This document shows, piece by piece, positions 12,576 through 23,900 of a stretch of DNA of 60,000 bases; the first letter of the stretch is position 1, and each line of letters begins with the position of its first letter. This DNA is from Membranipora membranacea. Taxonomy: Eukaryota; Bryozoa; Gymnolaemata; Cheilostomatida; Membraniporidae. Under the pieces are notes generated by a model. It had not been told where the DNA came from. It did not search any database and was given only the letters and a program-made list of their open reading frames with translations. The stretch spans positions 28,705,387 through 28,765,386 of the forward strand of contig OU612069.1 in the NCBI GenBank assembly GCA_914767715.1, in the 5' to 3' direction. Both the position numbers and the translations under genes were made by a program.

Positions 12576-12579
12576 ATGA

Positions 12580-13004
12580 AATTGTTTGAGAAACATAGTC
12601 GTCTTCTTGATTTTATATTGTCTAACCGGACTCATTCAAAGTAGGACAGACACGTTGATACGGATTCTGAAAAATGCAGAAGGGATGAAAGATTTGATTC
12701 ATAGCGGAAAATCGTTTTCCGATATTTTACGCTGTTTTAAAAAGGCAGAAAACACATATCGGGATTTTCAGAAAATGCAGAGAATGGTTTTTCACCTTGA
12801 ACATTATGATGACAATTAAAAGTATTATTGGAAACACATAAAGACATCGCTACTGTATCATATGTGTGTGTTCGGAGTTATTTGAAAAAATCAGATATTT
12901 TGGGAGAAGCTGAAAATATTTTCCCCAAATTTCCGGAATCCGACGTTGTTACCAACGTGAAAACTGTAATAATACAAGCTTATCTAATATCAGGTTGCCA
13001 ATGA
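12580..13004 (+). pseudogene. Unrecognised intronless ORF broken by a frame change
   Basis: Two open segments abut in different frames. The first, 12580-12819, reads RNIVVFLILYCLTGLIQS (signal-peptide-like) and then a charged helical stretch with KNAEGMKDLIHSGKS. It has no ATG at its head; the nearest ATG (12576) is in another frame. The second, 12813-13004, reads LKVLLETHKDIATV and DILGEAENIFPKF before stopping at 13002-13004. The frames can only be exchanged inside 12813-12819, next to an AATTAAAA run, where loss of a single base would explain the break. Composition on both sides looks protein-coding. I do not recognise the family. It could be a retrocopy, a recently dead secreted-protein gene or an assembly error. 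Confidence 0.4.
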
Positions 13005-13510
13005 TTGCTGGATGAGATAGTTCTCATTGTACTTAGAAATCTCCAACATAAACCTTCTCTCTATTCAATGAGTCCGAAACCATACATTCCCTCCAAAGAC
13101 AAGAGAGGTCATAGAAGCATCTGACCACTTCCAAACACACTTAAACTTGCTTCTTTTTTGACATAAAGCAACTTAATCCGTTGGACGTGACACATCTAAG
13201 CATCCATGTATGTTTTGTTGGCGTAAAAAGCTGAATTATTTCAGCTTGACAGGGTTTAGTTGTGATTATGCTACACCATACCAAAATTGTCCAATATGAT
13301 AAAGGTATCATATTATATAGGTTATATTCGTCCCACTCAAAGGCAAAGATAGTAATAGTCATCGGGTAGTTATTGGCACAAGCTAAACTATCGCTATGGT
13401 AATTTATGATGAAATTGTAGGCTACCCTCCACTGCATTGTATCAAAGAGTTCATTGACATAACTCTCATGCATGTTTACGATTCATAACGAATAAGTCGC
13501 CCTATAATAT

Positions 13511-13545
13511 TATCAGAGACTATAGACTATCTATAGTCTCTGATG
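13511..13545. repeat. Palindrome CAGAGACTATAGA / TCTATAGTCTCTG, copy 1
   Basis: A near-perfect inverted repeat centred near 13528. The same palindrome with another centre recurs at 14998-15033, and both copies are followed by ATG and a T- or C-rich word. Confidence 0.8.
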
Positions 13546-13960
13546 TTATCACCAGCTATAGTCCAATCAGCAATGTTCAAGTTTATTGACATGAATAGAA
13601 AGTTTCAGCTTTGCGTGCAAGCCTTCATTGTGGGCTTTTCATCCATATACACTGGTATCAGGAAATCAGCCAGTGCATATTAATCTATTATATGCACTAT
13701 TCAAATCAATCCACTATATAAACATCAGGTTGTTATACGTACAAAACAAACTAGCAGTTTCACTTTGTTCTTATGTTAGTACTGGGATATTTATTAGCTG
13801 GCTCTGTATGTATTGAGTCAGTGTATTGTAATACTTTACTGGAGTAGGATTATCCAGCACACAAGACTTCCAGCAGCTGTACTGTACTGACGACTCAATC
13901 AATCTCAGAGACTGTCACAGTGACCTGCTACTAACTAAGTGCAGAGAGGATAACATCATC

Positions 13961-16900
13961 ATGGGAAATATGGACGCCGAAGGTAGGATTTGAATACACA
14001 CCAGACAAACCTTAACTGGCTGGGCTTAAGACATGGCTTTCGGCACAAATGATGTCCCTCCCTTCGTACAGCAAACTCCTCGATGCAGCGTTGTGAAAAG
14101 CTTTACTGTTCCAGCTGTTGGTCGGTTGGTTTATTTTGTCACTAACATTAATATGCTGCGAGATTTGGCTGCATATGGATATTTGACTCGGATGCTACAC
14201 TAGCCTGTCAGCTGAATCCATTGGTCCAAAGTATTTGAAAAGCTAGATTATCTTATTTGATCAAGGAATCCTAAAACTTTTGTGCTCATGCTGAGGGTGT
14301 TGCACTCTGGGATATCGCTCTCTTTACATGCTAGAAATAGTAGAATGGTATTGGTCACTTAAATTGCTGTATCATGACGTCTGGCTTTGAGTTCAATCTT
14401 CACAGTCTTTGTATTTAGAGATATTATAACTCTTTTATTGATGTTACTGACTTATTTTTAGCTGCTCCGCCGTCTTACGGAAGTCTGTTTGGTGAACTTC
14501 AGTCTCAGAAGTCACAGTCAAATGGAGTTATCGATTACACGAGGAAGGCGACAGGAATGTGCTGCTCTAAAGTAGCGGGAGTCCTCTCCATCGTAATCGG
14601 TTTACTCTGCTGTATCGCCTTCGGACTGGCTCTGCCTATAGCTGAGATCGTTATTGGTGAGTTAAATGAATTGAACTTTATTTCCTGTCAATATAAATAT
14701 GACAGTGAGTACAATAAAAAGTAGAGAGTTCTATCATTGGTACATACAGCCTAGGCTTAGGGGATATCAAATAGCCCTAATGGAAATATTGATGCAATTC
14801 TCTGGTTTGAGAGGACGTACATGAGAACCGGAGTCTAGAGCGTACAAGTTTAATTCAAACTTTTGAAAGCTTACTAAAACTTAGCACTATGGTTTGGTAC
14901 GATACATGAGGCTACCAGATGCCAGCGTACTGTCTTCATGAACAAAATAAGACTAGTTCATGTAAACGTACTGCAAAGTTTTTGGCTTGAGATGCTACCA
15001 GAGACTATAGATATATATCTATAGTCTCTGATGCTACTACTAAGGTCTCCCCTCCCACTTGATTAGATTGTGAAGTAACTCTAATCACAGGCTGTGTGTT
15101 ATAAACCATGTGTATCTCAGCTCATATACAGGCACACTACATAGTAAACATGCTATAAAGTAAACACAGACAAAGCCCCTGCCTATTACTGTAATTGAAG
15201 CGTATGTCTGCTTCCACCTCTTGATCACTATGATTCCATGCTTCGAACGGGTGGTCCACTACCATGTCAAATGATCAGTGCTAATTATTTCCATGATGAA
15301 AAAACATGAAAAAAATCTGCTTTCCCCAGAGAAACTATTATTCCTAAGCGCGCTACATTCATCCGTTCCATTCCCGTTCATCTACGCCGCCTGATACAAC
15401 CCATGCGAATCAAAGCGATTGCTGTATTCAAATGAAAATGCCAATGCATGCGGAAGTTAACCTTAATGCTAATCCCATGTATAGATTGGATCAAACCAAC
15501 CTCACGTCCACATATGGAAACATAGCGATTGCGTAATTGTTAGTGAAGTTCCAAACCAGTGGGCATATCATAGATTATAGTGAATAGGCTTGCGTAAAAA
15601 AAATTCTAAGAATTCCAATGTACATAAAAGAGCACTTATTTTTTATAATAAACCAATGATGGCATGACAGTTTCCTTTCCATGTGTGGTACAATCGGTAT
15701 GTCCCAATATTCAATAATCGATATCTCTCGTGACGTCGAGTCACTGGTCTTGTGACATATTATCAGCTATTCCACAGCAGACTGGGGAATTCCCCAAATC
15801 TTAGTGTGGAATGTCACAGCATAGCACCATGGCGGGTTTTACATTTAAACCAGTGAGTCTTACTGTAACAATACTCCAGTTGATGTAATTTGGGTTAGAT
15901 ATATTACTGATAAATTAAGGACGATACATTGGCAGCTCAGTTCTTTTTATATATTATTGAGGTCAGCTGTTTATCTCATCCTAATAACTCCAACAACTCA
16001 CCTTCTACTAAGAAGATAAGCTGTATTGGGCTAATTTGTGAAGTATCTCGCTAATAAGAGATTGCGATGCACTAAGCCAGCTCAGCGATGTTGTGACTGA
16101 AGTGTGTAATTATGTAACAATCATGTCAGTGATATTCAGAACATTGCCTGTTTATGTCTGTAAATGCATGCAATATGCTGACAACCTAACGTTGGATTAC
16201 AAGGAAATTAATCACAGTGTTGAACTTTAAATTAGAGGAACTAGAATACATGTTTTGCCTCAGATAGCCTGCGCTTTGAATTACTACCCAGAAATCCAGC
16301 AGACTCTTGTTCGACTCATAACTGAACTGGGTGTAATCAGTGTGGCTTTAGCTAAGCAAAACCGACTCACACCCAACGATGCTTGGTTTTAATTTTCATA
16401 TCATGAGCCGTGATTTGGTGAAGCAAGTGTCAGCTCATGTGGCAGCTGCTGTCCGCAAGCTGTCGGCAGTGAATTCAAGATCCTCACTGAATCTGTAATA
16501 AGATCAGATATCACTCTATACTCGATACAGAACATGAGGGTATACTGTATAATCATTCTGATTGTTTGGGAGATTTTATACTGGCACGCTGTAAGCGTAG
16601 TGGCCTGCAAATCTGTTTGTGAACAAAAGTGGTGATATGGAGTAAACACTATATGTTCAATTGTTATTACCATTGCCAGTGCAGGACTTTTATCCACTGT
16701 GATCTATAAGTTGTAATCCTCTTGTCACACAAAAGTTATAGTCAAAAAATTTGTGCTTGTACCAATAGTACTCACTGTGTCCCCTCACCCCCCCACCATC
16801 ACAGAAAAGGCAGTCTTTATTACTCTGGGGGTGGGGTGGGGTAATGAGGACACAAGATTAGTCGCCATAATTTTCAGCCTATGGTTCGACAAGGACTTGG

Positions 16901-18837
16901 ATTGGAAGAAGGCATGTCAGCATCAAATTAGGAACGCTTGCCAAGCCTAGGAATATAACCTTGGTTTTAGAAATCAACAACCATGACAAGACTCCTGACT
17001 GCTGCATTGTGAAAGCAGTCAAAGCCACCACAGCCAGTTTTCAATTTGAGTTCAATATTATTTTGCCTTGAGACAGCTTATCTTTTCTGCGAGGCGTAGC
17101 CACTCCAAATTAATAAAACATTTGAGAAGAACTATTCAAAATACGATCAAGGGTGACTCTGCATAAACAGTTATAAAAAAAATGTTAACAGAGATATCAG
17201 GTACTTCAACTTAGCAACTCAGAACAAAGTTAGCTTGCATCAGTTTCCGGTCAGGGTCTGCAGCACCTAGATCCTTCCACTCACTCAGTGTTAGAGATAT
17301 GTACCCCTTGTTGTGATTCACAACGCTCATCACCACTGACTTACTCACACACTTACCTTTGATATTTTTACAGGCTCTAAGTTTCTGAAGGACTGCCCTT
17401 CTGAGCACTACCTACCTATCTATCTCATTGTGATGGGCGTGTTCAGCATCATCTCTGGATGTTCAGGAGGAGGATCTAAAGCTGCTAATAGGGGTGAGTA
17501 CAACCAAGGAGTAGTCCTTAGTACAACAAGCTCGGTTGATCAAAGGTTGTTAACTGAGGTGAGCACTGCAGTGGTGGGCCAAAAGTGTTGTGCCATATCA
17601 AAAATAAGGTCCAAAGATCCCGGCTGACGCTGCATTAGGCTAAAGATATTCAATGTAGCACTTACTAGCCTTACCTACTCGGATATTAACATCAAATGTG
17701 CCAATCAATACATTCAAAATCCTTATAGGCACACTGTAGTGTTTAACAATGGTTACAGTTTATGCTTGAGTTGTCTTTTCATGCACAAAGAGGGAACAAC
17801 TCGATAAATGGAAGGTCTAAAATAAGTCAGAGCAGAAAGTTTGTGAGTTCTACCCACTCTACCTGGTCAAGTAGACCAAACTAAACGTACTGCTAATTAC
17901 AAATTAGGATGAGCTCAATTTTTGTCGCACTAGCCCTGTTACAAATCTAAAGTGACATGTTAAATCGAAACTAGACGGTGCTATCACCATCTACACACAG
18001 TATTTATATTGTTTGACACTTGATTCAGTCAAGTTACAACTACCAATCACGACAAGGCAGGTTGCATTAACGCATCAATTCCCTCTCTTCCTGTTTGGCA
18101 TGAGCGGTGTAGGTTATCATTGTTATATCTTATCACGTAGCATCATCTAGTGAGAATATCTTGTTATATTTACAGGAGAAGAAGAATCGGAGGATAATAA
18201 GTCCACATTAGGCAGCTGCTGTAATGGACTGATAGGGATGTTTCTCTTTGCCTGGTTTATCTGTGGTAAGTTTAGTATGCCTTCTTGGTCTTCTAGCTTA
18301 AGAAATTTATGGAAGATGAGTTGCCAACTGTGACCATTTTAAGTTCTTACCAAATAATACTAAGGGTTCGGGCGTGTAATTACTTTTACCAAAGTTTTAG
18401 GTTAAATTTAGTAAAACAGCCTGCTGGTAGTATCAAGTGCTGTGTTGGATTGAGGTTGTATATCATTGCTCTTGTCAAAGATCTGAGGAGAAGATCAGTA
18501 CTGGCGCTACATTCTCTGTGTTGAGGCTATGATTACTAACTACGCTGACGTATATAATACCTGATGATATACCTTGTCTATTCGTTTAGGTAATGTCTGG
18601 GTGTTCAAGATGAAGGAATGCACCGGCTCAGTTAATCCTCTGAACACGACTACAGACTGTACCTTCACCAGAAATGATCTGTACTCTGGGACCGGTGGTT
18701 ACTGTTATGGCCTGGTGTACGACTTTGTGTTATACGAGACGATCGCTAAGTGGGCCGTCACAGGTGTACTTATGGTGTTCGGCTGTCTCTGCTGCTGTGT
18801 TATGTGCTGCGCTTACTGTTGTAGTAGTAAAGAGTAA
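13961..18837 (+). CDS. TMEM272-like tetraspan membrane protein
   Basis: Five exons: 13961-13982, 14462-14656, 17374-17493, 18176-18265 and 18590-18837 (stop TAA). Every intron is phase 1 and GT-AG. The product is 224 residues from the first ATG. The second ATG at 13970 (MDAEAAPP) is the start shared with the minus paralogue and may be the real one. Four hydrophobic segments are visible: VAGVLSIVIGLLCCIAFGLA, YLPIYLIVMGVFSIISG, LIGMFLFAWFICGNVWVF and VTGVLMVFGCLCCCVMCC. The pattern KDCP...IPIYLIV, then a short third helix ending in GNVWVF, then a Cys loop with YCYG, is that of TMEM272-like proteins, which are abundant in invertebrates and have no settled function. The C-terminal cysteine cluster CLCCCVMCCAYCCSSKE could be palmitoylated (inference). 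Confidence 0.9.
14998..15033. repeat. Palindrome CAGAGACTATAGA / TCTATAGTCTCTG, copy 2
   Basis: Inverted repeat AGAGACTATAGATATATATC followed by its complement, within intron 2 of the plus-strand TMEM272-like gene. It shares both arms with the copy at 13511-13545 but has a different centre. Confidence 0.85.
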
Positions 18838-19528
18838 TACGATCAATCAGATACCACCGTGACACCGTACACTCTACAAGTAATAGGCCTACGACACTCA
18901 GATACAACCGTACACTCAACAACAGTAGAATATATCCCCTCATACACATCTTACGTTCTACGAGAATAGAACACCACCTCTCAAACATCCGCTATGCTCA
19001 ACATAAGTAGAATATAAAACCCTCCCCTTCCCTTGTTAATAGCTACAGCAGCAAAATAGGGCCCTGAATCTAACCATACACACAGCCTCTTAGATTAGTA
19101 TACTTTGATTAAGCTATGTCTCTGTTTTAGAATATTACTTTACTAATGATATATCATTCTCTGTGGCCCTTGACTTTCCATTACAGTCTGTTTGAGAAGA
19201 GTGCCTATATTTTCGATGCAGGGTTTTTTAAAACTGGCGTATGATAATATCGAAGCTATTGGGACTAGGAGCGTACATTGTCTTAGCATGAGACAAGCCA
19301 TAGCTGATCAGTTTCGTATGCCTTATTTATCTGCTCAAGGAATATTATTGACACCGCTCAAAAAATTTCATTCACCTTTTCATCTTTGATGAGAATGATT
19401 TTCAAGAATTCCCGTTTATATCGTCATATCCGCTCTTTCCAAGAAGGTTAAATGATGAGTATGTTCTTATATACTATTTTTGTTGGTCAGCCATAACACC
19501 AGGCTAGTATTTAACGAAAAGAAGAAGC

Positions 19529-19596
19529 CCCACTAGCCTCACTACCCTTACCACTAGCCTCACTACCCTTACCACTAGCCTCACTACCCTTACCAT
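19529..19596. repeat. 21-bp tandem repeat, just over three copies
   Basis: Units reading CCACTAGCCTCACTACCCTT plus A are repeated head to tail and perfect by eye, in intergenic DNA. Confidence 0.9.
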
Positions 19597-19730
19597 TAGT
19601 ATTTACTTACATTAGTTGGGTGGGATGATACTTTTTGTTACTTATATTTTTTACAAATAAACCAAATGACTTGCCATGGCAATAACCTTGTTTCTGAGAT
19701 GACCTATACAGGACTTCACATACAACAACT

Positions 19731-19788
19731 GTAACATGTAACATGTAACATGTAACATGTAACATGTAACATGTAACATGTAACATGC
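19731..19788. repeat. (GTAACAT)n array, about 8 copies
   Basis: A perfect 7-bp tandem run in intergenic DNA. It creates a spurious minus-strand ORF with a CYMLHVT repeat. Confidence 0.95.
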
Positions 19789-20931
19789 CAGTCAGCATCA
19801 GTACACAACATTATACCCATAGCAAAGTATCATACATCATACGCTGAACGTCTGAGTAAAAATAAAAATTCCCCTCCAAACTTGAAACACTGTTACCAGT
19901 ATGGAAACAGTGCATACGTCTATGAGGTCTCTTGGTAGATAGGACTCGGTCTTTGTGTTCATTGGATATATATGAACATTAATGACACAAATCAGAAGGT
20001 CACTTAGAATGATGGTGGGCAGGAATTATATAAATTTATATATATTATATAGCTGCCATGTGAAGATATCAAAACATAGCAGAAAATCATGGTAACATGT
20101 AGAAAGTATTACAAAACAAGTATTCAACCATAGTCAAGTAGAGTATCAGCAGGAAGATAAGTATGACATGTTACACATGCTTGAGAAAGCAGCTAGCTGC
20201 TTGACTAGCTAAAACTTCCTCAGCATAGAATCACACCTAAACGAAGTGCTAGCTCACATTAAGTCGCCCTCTCCCCCCCCCCCCCCCACTCCTCCAGAGT
20301 ATACGGTTATATGATATCATAACCAAGTATGAAGTAAAAAGCACCAAAGTATCATAAGGCAGTCATGCGAAAAAAACAGAGATAATCGTAGAAATTAACA
20401 GCAACAGCAAGTGATGAAAAGGAAATAATATACAGACTAGCTGCTGAAAATTATGGGTTTGTGCAACAGGGAGTATCCCACAATGCAAACTTACAGGCTT
20501 CACTGTGGCACATTCAGTCAGTGATAATTGGCAACATACATTTGGTTGATGCAAACTTACAAAAATGTCCAGATTATAGATGCATTGTGGGACTGATTGT
20601 TAAAATGTGTGCTTGAGTGTCATACACAGTTCATGACTACGCGAGATAATCTCTCAATGCTGAATATTTTGCGGTTCCGTTTTTTTGATCGGCCTGTGCA
20701 TCAAAACACCAACAGGGAATCAGGGGAAGATAAGTGTTAAATTGTCATAAAAAGCCAGATGGCTGCAGAGACTGCTACACTAATATTCTGAGAGCCTAAG
20801 CCATGCCTCACATTACATTGAACAAATATCAGGTAGGGGTTATCCTCTTAGGGATGGGCTATATCCTCCACTGTGTTTGGCTGGATCACACCTCACCCTG
20901 TCTTACGATATTATTTCTGTGATATCACTTC

Positions 20932-23900
20932 CTACTTTGGTGACAGCAGTCCTTCAGCAGCGTGTTGTGTAGTTGAGCGGATATCCTTCAGGAAAGGTAA
21001 CAAGGCTGTAAATAAATAATATTACAGGTTGGTTACTGTCAGATAAACATATACAAACTTTTAATGTAATGTATAAGCTCAGTCACATGTGCTGGATACA
21101 AACATATGATTCCAATCTCAGAAGTACAAAAACCAAAGTCCGTTAAAAACATAGAAGCCTCGAACTTTTCACCACTTTCCGTATCAGTGACTTTTTTCTT
21201 CGTATTCGTCGTATTGTACACTAGGCCTTATTTGACCACCCTTAAGCGCCTGTGGCTTGTGTGGGGTAGTGTCCCTATACCCTTGCCCGCCCGCCCTTCG
21301 AAGAGGCAGAGGGGGATCTTTACACTGCTTGCGAGTAGTAGTGCGTGCAAGCACACAGTGCCAAATCAGAAATGACAGACGGCGCCTGGAATAGAACCTG
21401 GATACTAAGATCACAAGTCCATACCCTTAACCGTCAGACCACTCCTGACTCCTTTCTTTATCTTTCCTGACAAAAGCCCAGCTTGAACATATTCACAGAT
21501 CGAAAGCTGAAACTGTAAAATTCATGTGACTCAACCTCCTCAATCAATCAGTTTGCCAGTCAGAGCTCCCTGTATTTTCAGTTACATGAAAACAGTAAGT
21601 GTAATTTTATACTGTTTGTAGTGTTAGTAGACAGATCTATTGACTCACTTTGTCCTCCTGTTCCTTGTTTCTCTAGTGACTGATAATCGTGACATTTAAC
21701 CTTAGATGCCTGTATTGTTATGTATCTGTAATAATAAGAGTAAATAGCAGCTAAGAGTTTGATAACGAAGCTATATTATCAGGGAGTTATTCGTATTGCA
21801 CAAGGGTGGGGTAGCTGATCACAGAAGCTGTATACTCTCTCAGTGAAGCACCAAAATGGAGAATTTGGTGACACATACTACCAGAAATAAATTACCCTAA
21901 AGCTAAAGTTTGCTAGAGCTTAAAATAAGCTAGTTCAGGGTGACATTATGTCCGCTAGCACTAACTTTTGGCTGAACTAAAGAGGGTGTTTAAATTTTAG
22001 CTAACCTACAAGTTTGCTTAACTTTTGCTCCCGTGTATACTTACATCCCTATGGTAAGGTTAGGCTAAATACTTACTTGACTACTATCTGTATATGAGTG
22101 GATCTCAGACTAACCATAGCCTTCACACAATCCTCATACCTCGACTGTACCTCAGAGTTACCGCCAGTCATAGCTGTGACAAGACAAATCAGTCAATAAA
22201 ACAACGATAGACTTAATCTTGGGAATGAGATGTTGAATGGAACCTACCTAATATATGCTACTGGGCATTACTCTTAATAGTTTTTGTGTTTCGCGTAGAA
22301 ACAGTTTAGTGAAACTGTTTCATCATGTTTCATAAAACTGTGAATGAGGGGAGGGGGGAATCTCGAACAGCGTAAGGCTATAATCTTAACAGCGGCACAA
22401 CAAAACATATTAGTAAAACATTCAAATCAATGTGACCAAGTATAAAGATTAATTCGGTAAGTCTCCCAACCCAATGAGTGCAGAGCATCATTGCAAACAA
22501 AGACCTTAGCAGGTTAGATCAGAAGCTGCATAATTTAGAACATGATGGTGTGCTTATACCAGTGACCATCTCTGCTGATACTGTATTACAGTCTCTGACA
22601 GATCAGCCTCAGCTGTAATAGAAGGACCCTGTCATATCTCACCATAATGCTGCATATTTGACGCTTCATCCATAAATGTGAGGAATTTTCTGTGTTTAGC
22701 AGGCATATAATCCCTCATGCCTCTCAGGAAATTCCTCTTATCTACAAAAGTGTGAAATATAATATGATCATCGTTTTCTCCTGTCAAAACTTTCAGCTCG
22801 TGAGAAGCAGTGGTTTGGGTAATCTGATTCTGGTGTACATCGCATTCTGATTGGCTAAGCTAATAAACCAATAGGTGATTTGGAAACTAAATTTGACCTC
22901 GTGCTCAGATTACAAGTATTGTCGCACATGATGGACTGTGATGTTGGGGGGAGGGGAGCTCAAGATAAGCATGATGCAGAATAACTAGCTAAAAACAAAG
23001 CTGTTATCCTGCGTTCGATAATTGAATTAAGTAGAATGTAAGTCTTACCTTCTGAATGTTTGACACCGAGGAATAAATCTATAGCTTGTATCGTAGTACA
23101 CTGTGCCGCAGACCCTCCGTGTGCCTGTAATAGGAGTTATATAAATATTATTATAGATGATATATCATTAAAATGAGCTGCAAACTGAAGAATGATAGGC
23201 AAACTGACTTCTACTACTATATATTGGGTTTCAATTCTCATCTAGCAATCAGTCATGACTGTTATGCCTGTAATTATAATATATCCCTCACTAGGCTAAC
23301 TGTGCTGTAAGGTAGACCTGTTGCTCTAGGGTGTTTACTTAATCACCTTGCAATATGGTGTTATGTTAATAAGTGACACCAAGATTGTGCAGAGCATTCA
23401 GTTGCAAAATACGGAATATCATTTTTGTCAAAAGCTCCGATGCAAGCAGTGCATCATGCATACCGTTTAGTGTGACAAATGGCTTAATTCAGCGTTCAAT
23501 AACGCTGGACTTGATAATTATACTAGTAGTATACTGTAACTGTGGGTTACTTACTTTGATAGGCTTGTCATCGTTAATCCCCTCATACACGATGCCGTCT
23601 TCATGCCAGCCATTGAGGAAGGGTCGAACTAGATTATAAAACTTTCCGGCATCCAACTGTTCTAAAATATAAAACGTTATTGTGAGACTGTGTACAAGAT
23701 AAGAGCTTTTGTTAAAGGGGATCCTAATATAACAAGTGAATGAGCATTGGCAATTGACAGCAGATTATCCAGGATTGAATCCACTACTAAAAGTGGATAG
23801 ACTAAGCATCAGTAGTCAAATTACACCAGTGTGTTGCAGGGTAAGAGGTTAGTAGAGTAAATCAGCAAATTGTTATAGTTATAGAGGTCAGTTTTGGAGC

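Larger units (their letters stand above)
18838..20931. other. Gene-free stretch between TMEM272-like and dioxygenase genes
   Basis: This is the tail-to-tail interval after the plus TMEM272-like stop. It contains the 21-bp and 7-bp tandem arrays listed separately and a poly-C run at about 20273-20287. The small open frames (for example 19192-19389) start and end arbitrarily and show no family signature. Confidence 0.5.

Noticed and set aside
21106-21414. ORFs of 76 and 89 codons
   Set aside because: They lie across the SINE in the last IDO intron and have no family content; the same holds for the ORF at 59171-59434.
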